A DNA stretch of 51,262 bases from positions 1-51,262 of the IMG/VR virus record IMGVR_UViG_3300047476_000418; one strand, written 5' to 3'. The translations under genes and the position numbers were made by a program. The notes below the pieces were generated by a model, which was not told the origin of the DNA, ran no database searches, and worked only from the letters and a program-made list of their open reading frames with translations. The first letter of the stretch is position 1, and every line of letters starts with the position of its first letter. Origin of the DNA: a virus. Shown here piece after piece: positions 6,214 to 13,341 of the stretch.

Positions 6214-7175
6214 AGCATTCAGATAAAATCGTAGAACAAGTCGTAAGAATGGTAGGTGCTGGCATCAGTAGCCGACAAGTTGCACAAGAACTTGGTATTG
6301 GTAAATCTACCGTTAATGATATCTGGAATCGTTGGATTCGTGATCCCAAACCATTCTACAATCCCGATAATGATGACGTAGCATTTAAGCAAAAAGAAGG
6401 TCCAAAGATTTTAGTATTTGATACTGAAACTGCAGCAGCTACTGCTCTTACGTTTGGTCGATTCAAAGTTAACTTATCGCAGGATAACATCTTAGACAAT
6501 GGTGGTTGGTTACTCTGTGCTTGCTGGCGCTGGTTAGGTAGCAATGTTACCGAAAGCATTCATCTTACACCAGAAGAAGTATTAAACAAAGATGACTCAC
6601 GTATTGTTGCAAAACTGTGGGAATTGTACGAACAAGCTGACGCTGTACTAGCTCATAACTCACAAGGTTTTGATCACAAGGTTGTACAGACAAGAGCAAT
6701 CTACAATGGTTTTCCTCCACTACCACAAGTTAAAGTACTGGATACACTACAACTGGTAAAGAAATACTTGAAGTTGCCTAGTAATCGTTTGGATGCAATT
6801 GGTGAATTCTTTGGTCTAGGACGTAAGATTAGTACTGGTGGAATTTCACTCTGGCGCAAAGTACAAGAAGGTGATGAAGAAGCGATGGGACAGATGGTAG
6901 AATACTGCCTACAGGACGTTGATTTGTTGTATGATGTATACTTGCGTACTCGTCAACTAGGTCGTGCAGGTTCTGACTTTAACGCAGCTTTGTACTTCAA
7001 TGATGAGTTAGTTCGTTGTCGTGTATGTGGTAGCTCAGAAGTTGAAGCTACAGGTCGTACAACAGAAACAGCACTGAATGTCTTTGATGAAGTGCGTTGT
7101 AATGAATGCGGTGCTGTACATCGACACAGAACTGCAAAGACTACAAAAGAAAAGCGTAAAAGCTTGCTGATGTAA
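6210..7175 (+). CDS. HTH plus DEDDy 3'-5' exonuclease plus zinc-ribbon fusion protein
   Basis: This 321-residue protein has three parts. Residues 1-45 form a helix-turn-helix of transposase/resolvase type (GISSRQVAQELGIGKSTVNDIW). Residues 65-250 form an RNase H-like DnaQ exonuclease: Exo I VFDTET (D71, E73), Exo II AHNSQGFD (D155) and Exo III YCLQDVDLLYDVY (Y232, D236), thus DEDDy type. Residues 268-303 hold CRVC...CNEC, a zinc ribbon. It probably degrades DNA 3' to 5' at a site chosen by the DNA-binding ends, or proofreads for a polymerase encoded elsewhere. AAGGAG precedes the start, which overlaps the upstream stop by ATGA. Confidence 0.85.
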   Translation: MKHSDKIVEQVVRMVGAGISSRQVAQELGIGKSTVNDIWNRWIRDPKPFYNPDNDDVAFKQKEGPKILVFDTETAAATALTFGRFKVNLSQDNILDNGGWLLCACWRWLGSNVTESIHLTPEEVLNKDDSRIVAKLWELYEQADAVLAHNSQGFDHKVVQTRAIYNGFPPLPQVKVLDTLQLVKKYLKLPSNRLDAIGEFFGLGRKISTGGISLWRKVQEGDEEAMGQMVEYCLQDVDLLYDVYLRTRQLGRAGSDFNAALYFNDELVRCRVCGSSEVEATGRTTETALNVFDEVRCNECGAVHRHRTAKTTKEKRKSLLM

Positions 7176-7192
7176 CAAACTTGTGCTATACT
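7164..7192 (+). promoter_or_regulatory. Sigma-70-like promoter inside the end of the exonuclease gene
   Basis: TTGCTG at 7164-7169, 17-bp spacer, TATACT at 7187-7192. The -35 box lies in the last codons of the upstream gene. Transcription from about 7199 would run straight into the terminator hairpin at 7216, so the pair could act as an attenuator or yield a ~45-nt RNA. Confidence 0.65.
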
Positions 7193-7215
7193 AGCACTTA
7201 CAATTTGAGTTCACA

Positions 7216-7242
7216 CCCCGGTTAACAGCCGGGGATTTTTTC
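7216..7242 (+). terminator. Rho-independent terminator
   Basis: CCCCGG at 7216-7221 pairs with CCGGGG at 7229-7234 around TTAACAG, followed by ATTTTTTC. It closes the exonuclease operon, while the promoter at 7164 lies upstream of it. Confidence 0.85.
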
Positions 7243-7258
7243 TTAGTAAAGGAGTCTT

Positions 7259-7429
7259 ATGTTTCGACCTTGGGTAAAATGGTGCATTGATCACAATATG
7301 AAGTTTATTGTGTATATTGTCTGGTTGCTAATTCTTCCGGTATTTCTGTTTGTTTATATTAAAGATGCAGCAGATGATGCAATTTACGAGTTAGAATATA
7401 TTAAAAATGCAAAGAAAGGTAACGTATGA
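7259..7429 (+). CDS. Small single-pass membrane protein
   Basis: This 56-residue ORF starts with ATG at 7259 behind AAAGGAGTCTT and ends in TGA at 7427-7429, overlapping the next ATG as ATGA. A central hydrophobic stretch (residues 16-35, IVYIVWLLILPVFLFVYIK) is preceded by a basic/aromatic N-terminus (MFRPWVKW) and followed by an acidic, then lysine-rich tail. A single inner-membrane helix is predicted. The good ribosome site and coupling to the pyrophosphohydrolase gene make it a real gene; function unknown. Confidence 0.65.
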   Translation: MFRPWVKWCIDHNMKFIVYIVWLLILPVFLFVYIKDAADDAIYELEYIKNAKKGNV

Positions 7430-7929
7430 TTTTCGACTATAACATTTCAGATTTCCAAGATGATTGCTATGCTTTTAATGAGATTGCAGGTAAGGATAAA
7501 CTCTGTACATTGAAAGATATTGAGTTTCAATACAACTTAATCCTAGAAGAAACCAAAGAGATTAAAGAAAAAGGCATTGACAAGAACAATGCGAAAGAAG
7601 TCACTGACGGTGTAGTTGATGTACTGGTAACTGCTCTAGGTTTGGTACAAAAGCTAGAACATCTTGGTGTAGACATGAACAAAGCTATGCGAGATACAGC
7701 GTACAATAACTTAACAAAGTATCCTTCTGATGAGTACATTGCTATTCAAACTGCACAAATGTATGAACAAGATGGTGTACAAGTTACTGTAGAATATAAT
7801 TCTGAATACGAACTATTTGTAATCAAGAATATGAAAGATAAGGTAATGAAACCTGTTGGATTTGAGAGCAATGATCTGAGCAATTGTATCCCTGAAGATT
7901 TACTACTGAATGGTTTTAAGGAGGATTAA
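7426..7929 (+). CDS. MazG-like nucleoside triphosphate pyrophosphohydrolase
   Basis: This 167-residue protein is of the all-alpha NTP-PPase superfamily, which hydrolyses (d)NTPs or related alarmones to monophosphate and PPi. The signature is seen as QYNLILEETKEI (E-E-x-x-E, residues ~39-45) and VTDGVVDVLVTALGL (D-x-x-x-D, ~65-75), which bind Mg2+. Residues ~110-167 form an extra C-terminal domain not recognised. It is translationally coupled to the preceding membrane gene and followed 2 bases later by a second nucleotide hydrolase, pointing to control of the nucleotide pool. Confidence 0.8.
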   Translation: MIFDYNISDFQDDCYAFNEIAGKDKLCTLKDIEFQYNLILEETKEIKEKGIDKNNAKEVTDGVVDVLVTALGLVQKLEHLGVDMNKAMRDTAYNNLTKYPSDEYIAIQTAQMYEQDGVQVTVEYNSEYELFVIKNMKDKVMKPVGFESNDLSNCIPEDLLLNGFKED

Positions 7930-7931
7930 GT

Positions 7932-8507
7932 ATGAGTTTGAATAATATTACTATTAATGGTAAAGAATATATCACTGTAAAAGATGATCCACTAAGTCCC
8001 AACGGTTGTTCAGATTGTGCTTTTCGTAATGATGAAGATCGTTGTGCAAAATCTACTGCAATTATTAACTGTCTTCTTGACGGTGTGCATTTTGTACCAG
8101 CATCAACTCTAACAAAAGTAGACTTACGATCTGCTACACAGCAAATGCAAGATTGGCAACCTATGAGTACTATTACAGTAACTGAAAACCAACCTATCGG
8201 TACTAAATACGATCAAGATAAATTGCAGTACAGTTTAATTCCACCTTATGCTTTAGAACAAATTGCTAAGAATCTTACAGTTGGTCTTAAGAAGTACAAA
8301 GAGCGTAATAACTGGAAGAAAGTAGAAGGTGCAGAACAGAGATATCTGGATGCTCTTTACAGGCATTTGGAGGCCCACAGAAGAGGTGAAGTATATGACC
8401 CTGATAGCAGCGTACCAGATATGCCACATCTCGCTGCTGTAGCCGTTAATGCAATGTTCTTGCTAGAATTTATGCTGGACCCTGAACTTAAAAAGGATAA
8501 CAAATGA
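7932..8507 (+). CDS. dATP/dGTP diphosphohydrolase-like protein with a Cys-rich N-terminus
   Basis: This encodes 191 residues. From residue ~93 on, GTKYDQDKLQYSLIPPYAL, then a KY....NW segment, RYLDALYRHLEAHRRGE and PHLAAVAVNAMFLLEF match the phage family annotated as dATP/dGTP diphosphohydrolase (DUF5664), proposed to convert purine dNTPs to monophosphates. The N-terminal ~60 residues carry CSDCAFRNDEDRC...INC, a probable small zinc or disulphide knot not part of that family. AAGGAGGATTAAGT precedes the start. With the MazG-like gene and RNR downstream it forms a nucleotide-pool module. No PurZ homologue is visible here, so a link to 2-aminoadenine DNA is not supported. Confidence 0.75.
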   Translation: MSLNNITINGKEYITVKDDPLSPNGCSDCAFRNDEDRCAKSTAIINCLLDGVHFVPASTLTKVDLRSATQQMQDWQPMSTITVTENQPIGTKYDQDKLQYSLIPPYALEQIAKNLTVGLKKYKERNNWKKVEGAEQRYLDALYRHLEAHRRGEVYDPDSSVPDMPHLAAVAVNAMFLLEFMLDPELKKDNK

Positions 8508-8674
8508 TTGTACTGCAAATAATTAGTATGTTGGTTTTAGTATTTGTGATCGTAATGATTTATTCTGTTACTGTTAAATTAGTAAATGAACATCGTGAAT
8601 TACACAGTCCACAGTCTATGGACGAAGGACAACAAGAAGATCAAGATAACCTTGATTTAACCAATAAGCAGTGA
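8504..8674 (+). CDS. Small N-terminally anchored membrane protein
   Basis: This 56-residue ORF has its ATG at 8504 overlapping the preceding TGA (ATGA) and its stop at 8672-8674. Residues 2-25 (IVLQIISMLVLVFVIVMIYS) form one transmembrane helix, followed by an acidic, glutamine-rich tail (DEGQQEDQDNLDL). Coupling to the upstream gene and AAAAGGATAAC before the start support it. No family is recognised. The promoter for the next operon overlaps its 3' end. Confidence 0.6.
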   Translation: MIVLQIISMLVLVFVIVMIYSVTVKLVNEHRELHSPQSMDEGQQEDQDNLDLTNKQ

Positions 8675-8680
8675 TATAAT
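8652..8680 (+). promoter_or_regulatory. Sigma-70 promoter for the RNR operon
   Basis: TTGATT at 8652-8657, 17-bp spacer, TATAAT at 8675-8680, with a predicted start near 8687 and 26 bases to the first ATG of the operon. It overlaps the end of the small membrane protein gene. The same TTGATT/17/TATAAT form is reused at several operons of this phage. Confidence 0.85.
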
Positions 8681-8712
8681 AGGACTCTCATTTATTCTGA
8701 AAGGTAGTAACA

Positions 8713-9126
8713 ATGAATAAAAAATCAGCAACTCGCCCCAATGCAATTGTAGCATTATGTATTATTTCTGAATCAGAGATTATTAAAGTAATGCCAAATT
8801 ACTCAAGTGAGTTTGAAGATAGGGATGAAGAATTTAAGAGCTTTCTTTATTCTCTAGGAATGAATGTAGATCGACCATACCAAAGGCAAGATGCACTACA
8901 GCACAGAAACAGATTTAACGAAATTGTTGTGTGCAGTCGTTGGGTGGGCGAGGAACGATTAGATGAAGCTTGGATTAATAGTGGTTACGCAAGTAGGTCA
9001 GCTATTGATAAAGCAAGCGGAAGTAAATTAACGGAAGACATTTATCGTGCTAGATACGAAACAGAAGATGCACAGGCGTTACTGGAATCTAGAGATAAAT
9101 ATGCGACAACAACAGAGGAAGACTAA
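8713..9126 (+). CDS. Hypothetical protein preceding ribonucleotide reductase
   Basis: This encodes 137 residues; the ribosome site is GAAAGGTAGTAAC. The sequence is hydrophilic (KKSATRPNAIVALCIISESEIIKVMPNYSSEFEDRDEEFKSF), with a VCSRWVGEERLDEAWINSGY segment and an acidic end. No known domain or membrane segment is visible. Its stop codon abuts the nrdA start at 9127 (no spacer), so translation is coupled and it is transcribed from the RNR promoter. A role linked to RNR is possible by position only. Confidence 0.6.
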   Translation: MNKKSATRPNAIVALCIISESEIIKVMPNYSSEFEDRDEEFKSFLYSLGMNVDRPYQRQDALQHRNRFNEIVVCSRWVGEERLDEAWINSGYASRSAIDKASGSKLTEDIYRARYETEDAQALLESRDKYATTTEED

Positions 9127-10917
9127 ATGCAAATTAAGAAAGATTACACCCGAGATTCATTATTTGATGAACTTGGTTTGAAACGATTAAAAGAATCGTA
9201 CATGCGAGAGGATGAACAATCACCTCAAGATAGATTCGCTTTTGTATCAGAATCTTTCGCTACAGATGAAGCACACGCTCAACGCTTGTATGACTATGCT
9301 TCAAAACATTGGCTATCGTATTCAACACCAATTCTATCTTTTGGTAGAAACAAGCGTGGTTTACCGATTAGCTGCTATCTGAATTTTCTAGACGATACCT
9401 CTGAAGGTTTGGTTAATAATCTATCAGAAACAAACTGGTTATCCATGATGGGAGGCGGTGTAGGTGTACATGTAGGTATTCGTGGTTGCGATGATAAATC
9501 TGCAGGTGTAATGCCGCACTTAAAAGTATATGATGCATCTAGCTTGGCTTATAAGCAAGGTACAACTCGCAGGGGTTCATACGCTGCTTATTTGGATATT
9601 AGTCATCCAGATATTACTCAGTTCTTAGAAATGCGTAAACCAACTGGTGACCAAAACATGCGTACATTGAATTTGAATCACGGTGTAAATATCAGTGATA
9701 AATTCATGCAAATTATTGAACGCTGTATGATTGATCCTACTGCAGATGATTCTTGGGAACTTATACAACCACATAGCGGTAAAGTAACTGAAGTTGTTTC
9801 TGCTAAAGCACTGTGGATGAAATTACTTGAGTTGCGTATGCAAACAGGTGAACCTTACTTATGGTTTATTGATCGTGCAAACGAAGGATTACCAGAGTAT
9901 CAAAAGAAACTAGGATTGAAGAACCACGGTTCAAACCTTTGTAGTGAAATTTCATTAGCTACATCAGCAGAACGTACTGCAGTCTGTTGCTTGAGTTCTT
10001 TGAACTTAGAGTACTTTGATACTTGGAAAAATGATGAACAATTCATTCCTGATGTACTAGAAATGCTTGACAATGTTATTGAGTACTTTATTCAGAATGC
10101 TCCTGATGAAATTGCAAGAGCTAGGTTTAGTGCAATGCAAGAACGAAGTGTAGGTGTCGGTGCTTTAGGTTATCATGCTTATTTACAAAAGAACAACATT
10201 GTCTTTGAAGGTGCGTTAGCTAAAAGTACAAACATGCGTATGTTTAAACACATCAGAACACAACTAGATGCTGCAAATGAAAAACTGGCTCTAGTCCGTG
10301 GTCCATGTCCAGATGCTGCTACTATGGGTGTGATGAAGCGTTGCAGTCATGTCATGGCTGTAGCACCAAATGCATCAAGCTCTATCATCATGGGTAATAC
10401 ATCACCAAGTATTGAACCTTATTCAGCAAACGCATATCGTCAAGATACTACCTCTGGTGCATTCTTAAATAAGAACAGATTCTTGGATAATATTATTAAA
10501 GAGGAAGCATTGAAACACGAAGAATCTTGGTATGACGATACATGGGCAAGTATTATTGCAGACGATGGTTCTGTACAGAATCTTGAATGGATGGATCAGT
10601 ACACTAAAGATGTATTCAAAACTGCGGCTGAAATTGATCAGCGTTGGATTATTGAACAAACCTCTGATAGACAACAATTTGTGGACCAAGCAATTAGTAC
10701 AAACCTGTTCTTTAGACCGGATGTTAGTGTAAAGTATTTACATGCTGTTCACTTCCAAGCTTGGAAACAAGGTTTGAAATCTTTATATTACGTTCGTAGT
10801 TCTAAACTACGCAAGGCAGATAAAGTTGGTCAGAAGGTTGAACGCAGACGAATTGAGGATGAAATTGATATGTCAGCACTGGTTAACAACGAAACTTGTT
10901 TAGCTTGTGAAGGTTGA
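9127..10917 (+). CDS. nrdA: Class I ribonucleotide reductase, large (alpha) subunit
   Basis: This 596-residue protein reduces ribonucleoside diphosphates to deoxy forms for phage DNA synthesis, together with NrdB. Visible active-site elements: C83 in PISCYLNFLDD (first redox Cys), N270-x-C272-x-E274 in GSNLCSEISLA (thiyl radical site), and C287/C288 in TAVCCLSSLNL (second redox Cys). A C-terminal CLAC (591-594) pair passes electrons from thioredoxin. The N-terminus enters directly into the helical domain: the ~90-residue ATP-cone of E. coli NrdA is absent, so allosteric dATP inhibition through a cone is not expected. The usual length is about 750, so this is a short form. A thioredoxin gene lies downstream. 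Confidence 0.95.
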   Translation: MQIKKDYTRDSLFDELGLKRLKESYMREDEQSPQDRFAFVSESFATDEAHAQRLYDYASKHWLSYSTPILSFGRNKRGLPISCYLNFLDDTSEGLVNNLSETNWLSMMGGGVGVHVGIRGCDDKSAGVMPHLKVYDASSLAYKQGTTRRGSYAAYLDISHPDITQFLEMRKPTGDQNMRTLNLNHGVNISDKFMQIIERCMIDPTADDSWELIQPHSGKVTEVVSAKALWMKLLELRMQTGEPYLWFIDRANEGLPEYQKKLGLKNHGSNLCSEISLATSAERTAVCCLSSLNLEYFDTWKNDEQFIPDVLEMLDNVIEYFIQNAPDEIARARFSAMQERSVGVGALGYHAYLQKNNIVFEGALAKSTNMRMFKHIRTQLDAANEKLALVRGPCPDAATMGVMKRCSHVMAVAPNASSSIIMGNTSPSIEPYSANAYRQDTTSGAFLNKNRFLDNIIKEEALKHEESWYDDTWASIIADDGSVQNLEWMDQYTKDVFKTAAEIDQRWIIEQTSDRQQFVDQAISTNLFFRPDVSVKYLHAVHFQAWKQGLKSLYYVRSSKLRKADKVGQKVERRRIEDEIDMSALVNNETCLACEG

Positions 10918-10925
10918 TATATAAT
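10896..10925 (+). promoter_or_regulatory. Possible promoter before nrdB
   Basis: TTGTTT at 10896-10901, 18-bp spacer, TATAAT at 10920-10925, overlapping the end of nrdA. The -10 box is consensus, but the predicted start falls inside the hairpin at 10927-10946, so its use is uncertain. Confidence 0.45.
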
Positions 10926-10926
10926 A

Positions 10927-10950
10927 GGGGCTGCTTCGGCAGTCTCTTTC
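10927..10950 (+). terminator. cUUCGg-capped hairpin between nrdA and nrdB
   Basis: GGGGCTGC at 10927-10934 pairs with GCAGTCTC at 10939-10946 (two G-T pairs) around a TTCG tetraloop, followed by TTTC. It may act as a partial terminator lowering nrdB relative to nrdA, or as an mRNA-processing or stability element. Confidence 0.55.
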
Positions 10951-10966
10951 TATTTAAAGGATATAA

Positions 10967-11938
10967 ATGAAAACAAAATTAAAACTTACAGATAAGCGTA
11001 GTTACTTCAAACCGTTTAGCTATCCTTGGGCGTATGATGCGTTCCTAATGTCTGAAAAGATGCATTGGTTGCATACTGAAGTACCAATGATTGAAGATGT
11101 TAACGATTGGAAGAATAAGCTTACTGAAAGTGAAAAGCAATTCTTAACACACATCTTCCGATTCTTTACACAAGGTGACATTGATGTAGCGGGTGCATAT
11201 GTAACCAACTACTTACCAAACTTTCCTGCACCTGAAGTACGAATGATGCTTTCAAGCTTTGCTGCACGAGAGGCTATTCACGTAGCTGCATATTCTCATC
11301 TGATTGAAACATTGGGTATGCCTGAAACTACATACAACGAATTTCTACAATACGAAGAAATGAAAGACAAGCATGAATATATTGAATCATTCATTGCTCA
11401 AGATGAAAACTCAGTAGCACAACAAGTGGCTGTGTTCAGTGCTTTCACCGAAGGTATGCAATTGTTTAGCTCGTTCGTGATGCTACTAAACTTTACCCGA
11501 TTTGGTAAAATGAAAGGTATGGGTCAGATTATCGCTTGGAGTCAAGTTGATGAATCACTACATACAGAAAGCATGATTAAATTATTCAGAGAGTTTGTAA
11601 AAGAGAACAAACATATCTGGACTGATGAATTAAAATCACAGTTGTATGCTATTGCACAAAAAATGGTTGATCTTGAAGATAAATTTATTGACTTGGCTTT
11701 CGGTGTAAACGAAATGCAAGGACTAACTAAAGAAGAAGTTAAGTTGTATATTCGGTATATTGCAGATCGTAGACTTATTGCACTTGGTTTAAAAGGTATC
11801 TTTAAGATCAAGAAGAACCCGTTACCTTGGGTGGATGGAATGCTTGGTACAACTCACAGTAACTTCTTTGAGCAGCGAGTAACTGATTATGCTAAGGGTG
11901 CTTTGACAGGTGATTGGCAAGATGTTTGGGCTAAGTAA
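10967..11938 (+). CDS. nrdB: Class I ribonucleotide reductase, small (beta) subunit
   Basis: This 323-residue protein holds the di-metal centre and radical used by NrdA. The ferritin-like ligands can be traced: D71 (FTQGDIDV), E102 and H105 in AAREAIHVAAYSHL, the acidic residue in TEGMQLFSSF, and E/H in VDESLHTES. Y109 is placed seven residues after E102, as the radical tyrosine Y122 is in E. coli NrdB, so a tyrosyl-radical enzyme is likely. AAAGGATATAA precedes the start. Length is slightly shorter than E. coli NrdB (376). It lies between nrdA and a homing endonuclease plus thioredoxin. Confidence 0.95.
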   Translation: MKTKLKLTDKRSYFKPFSYPWAYDAFLMSEKMHWLHTEVPMIEDVNDWKNKLTESEKQFLTHIFRFFTQGDIDVAGAYVTNYLPNFPAPEVRMMLSSFAAREAIHVAAYSHLIETLGMPETTYNEFLQYEEMKDKHEYIESFIAQDENSVAQQVAVFSAFTEGMQLFSSFVMLLNFTRFGKMKGMGQIIAWSQVDESLHTESMIKLFREFVKENKHIWTDELKSQLYAIAQKMVDLEDKFIDLAFGVNEMQGLTKEEVKLYIRYIADRRLIALGLKGIFKIKKNPLPWVDGMLGTTHSNFFEQRVTDYAKGALTGDWQDVWAK

Positions 11939-11954
11939 AGTTCAATAATAAACC

Positions 11955-11983
11955 TTGATTATTTCTCAACTTTGTGTTATAAT
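11955..11983 (+). promoter_or_regulatory. Sigma-70 promoter for the HNH-thioredoxin unit
   Basis: TTGATT at 11955-11960, 17-bp spacer, TATAAT at 11978-11983. The predicted start is near 11990, which rules out an upstream in-frame start at 11972 for the following gene and supports ATG 12011. Confidence 0.85.
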
Positions 11984-12010
11984 GTATATTACACTAACAC
12001 GGAGTTGAGA

Positions 12011-12571
12011 ATGAAAATCTGTAAAAAATGCAATCAAAGTTTAGAAGAATCCCTATTTAATAGAAACAAAACTAAAGTTGATGGTCTTGAAATATACTGT
12101 AAAGAGTGTGCTAAAGTTAAAAGTAAACTTGCATACGAAAAAGGTCGAGAAAAATATGTTGCTAGAAATAAAGAAAGATATCTAGAAAACAAAGAACAAT
12201 TACGAGTAATCAGCAAAAACTATTATGATCATTTGAAAAGTTCACGACCAGAAGTACTGTTATTAAGATCAGCAAAACAACGTGCAAAAACTAACAATCT
12301 TCCAATAAATATAACACTTGATGATATTGTAATACCTGAGTATTGTCCTATACTGAAAATAAAATTAGAGTGTTCAAAAGAGAATGCTTCTAAAAATTCA
12401 CCTAGTCTTGATAAGATTGTTCCAGAATTAGGTTATGTAAAAGGGAATATTCAAGTCATTAGCAATCTTGCCAACACAATGAAGTGGGATGCAAACTTTG
12501 AAGAACTTGTTAATTTTGCAGAATGGATAAATGTAAACATAAAACCTATATTAGAAAAGGAAAACATATGA
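12011..12571 (+). CDS. Free-standing HNH-type homing endonuclease
   Basis: This encodes 186 residues from the ATG at 12011, behind CGGAGTTGAGA. Residues 3-33 hold CKKC...CKEC, an N-terminal zinc finger, followed by a basic helical linker (KGREKYVARNKERYLENKEQ). The C-terminal region reads YCPILKIKLE...SPSLDKIVPELGYVKGNIQVIS, the pattern common in phage HNH/endonuclease VII-like free-standing nucleases (P-S-L-D-K/R-I-x(5)-GY-x-x-GN-V/I). It has its own promoter and sits between nrdB and thioredoxin, a classic site of invasion beside nucleotide-metabolism genes. It would be expected to cut related genomes lacking it. Confidence 0.8.
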   Translation: MKICKKCNQSLEESLFNRNKTKVDGLEIYCKECAKVKSKLAYEKGREKYVARNKERYLENKEQLRVISKNYYDHLKSSRPEVLLLRSAKQRAKTNNLPINITLDDIVIPEYCPILKIKLECSKENASKNSPSLDKIVPELGYVKGNIQVISNLANTMKWDANFEELVNFAEWINVNIKPILEKENI

Positions 12572-12810
12572 AAAAATTAGTAGTATTTAAAGCGCACTGG
12601 TGCAGCCCGTGTAAGATGCTCGGTAAAACCCTACAAGATACTGACCTTGGTATTCCTGTAGAAACTGTAGACATTGATGCTGATCCAACTTCTACAACTG
12701 AATTTGATATTCGTGGAGTACCAACTGTACTTCTAATGAACGACAATCAAGTTATGAAGCGTAGGTCTGGTTATATGAATGCAGAACAATTAAAAGAGTT
12801 TGTAGGATAA
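12568..12810 (+). CDS. Thioredoxin
   Basis: This 80-residue protein is a short thioredoxin/glutaredoxin-fold reductant, the probable electron donor to the phage RNR. The active site is W11-C12-S-P-C15, the cis-proline motif is GVPTVLL, and the ends match a minimal fold lacking the first strand and helix of E. coli thioredoxin (108 residues). The ATG at 12568, behind AAAAGGAAAACAT, overlaps the endonuclease stop as ATGA; an upstream in-frame start at 12523 would be inside that gene and is not used here. It is the last gene of the left arm. Confidence 0.9.
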   Translation: MKKLVVFKAHWCSPCKMLGKTLQDTDLGIPVETVDIDADPTSTTEFDIRGVPTVLLMNDNQVMKRRSGYMNAEQLKEFVG

Positions 12811-12822
12811 GTACAGACGTAA

Positions 12823-12859
12823 AAATACCCGGAGTCCTGTAAAGGATATCCGGGTTTTC
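12823..12859. terminator. Bidirectional terminator between convergent arms
   Basis: ACCCGGA at 12827-12833 pairs with TCCGGGT at 12849-12855, with an inner TCCT/AGGA stem and GTAA loop. T-runs flank it on both strands (TTTTCTTTT rightward; ATTTTTAC leftward). It separates the plus-strand nucleotide genes from the minus-strand lysis genes. Confidence 0.88.
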
Positions 12860-12861
12860 TT

Positions 12862-13329
12862 TTACATGTGAATACCGTTTAGATATACGGTTTTACCATT
12901 TTGTTTAACAGCAGTTAATACTTGGCACTTTAGATTATCAGGATTATATGAGACATGGACCCAACCTGAATTTGGTAACCCTTGTGTATAAAACTCAAGA
13001 ATAACTTGTGTAAACTTAAAATTGGCTATAATATAATTAGCAAGATCACCATTTGCCATACCTGCTATTTCAATATCAGCAGCTTGACCTTTACAGTGAT
13101 CTGACGTAGCACTACCACCAACAGCAGTATTAACTGCAGGAGAGCGATAACCGCTATTAATTTTGAGAGGTTTACCCAATTTATCACGTAATGGTTGTAG
13201 TATATTATCTACTAAGATTTGCATGTTAGCAATAACTTCAGGAGTAGGTGTATTGTCTAAACCTTTGTTAATTGCAGTACCGGAATAAGTTAATTCAGCT
13301 AATGAAAAGTTTTTCGATAATTGTGTCAT
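12862..13329 (-). CDS. Endolysin, M15-family (D-Ala-D-Ala/L-Ala-D-Glu) peptidase
   Basis: This 155-residue protein is a zinc peptidase of the Peptidase_M15_3 type that cuts peptide stems of peptidoglycan for lysis. The motif NSGYRSPAVNTAVGG...SDHCKGQAADI...GWVHVSY gives the zinc ligands H78, D85 and H125. No signal peptide or membrane anchor is present, so release must depend on a holin. There is no separate cell wall-binding domain. It is the last gene of the late block, next to the spanin pair and holin candidates, and ends at the bidirectional terminator. Confidence 0.9.
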   Translation of the reverse strand: MTQLSKNFSLAELTYSGTAINKGLDNTPTPEVIANMQILVDNILQPLRDKLGKPLKINSGYRSPAVNTAVGGSATSDHCKGQAADIEIAGMANGDLANYIIANFKFTQVILEFYTQGLPNSGWVHVSYNPDNLKCQVLTAVKQNGKTVYLNGIHM

Positions 13330-13341
13330 ATATTTTCTCTA

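Noticed and set aside
7932-8507. A 2-aminoadenine (Z) genome based on the dATP/dGTP diphosphohydrolase-like gene
   Set aside because: This family occurs in many phages with normal adenine, and neither PurZ nor a matching polymerase is visible in the window.
11939-12571. Group I intron or intein around the HNH gene after nrdB
   Set aside because: nrdB is complete and ends before the HNH gene, which has its own promoter and start; no split exon or splice-type core is seen, so it is free-standing.
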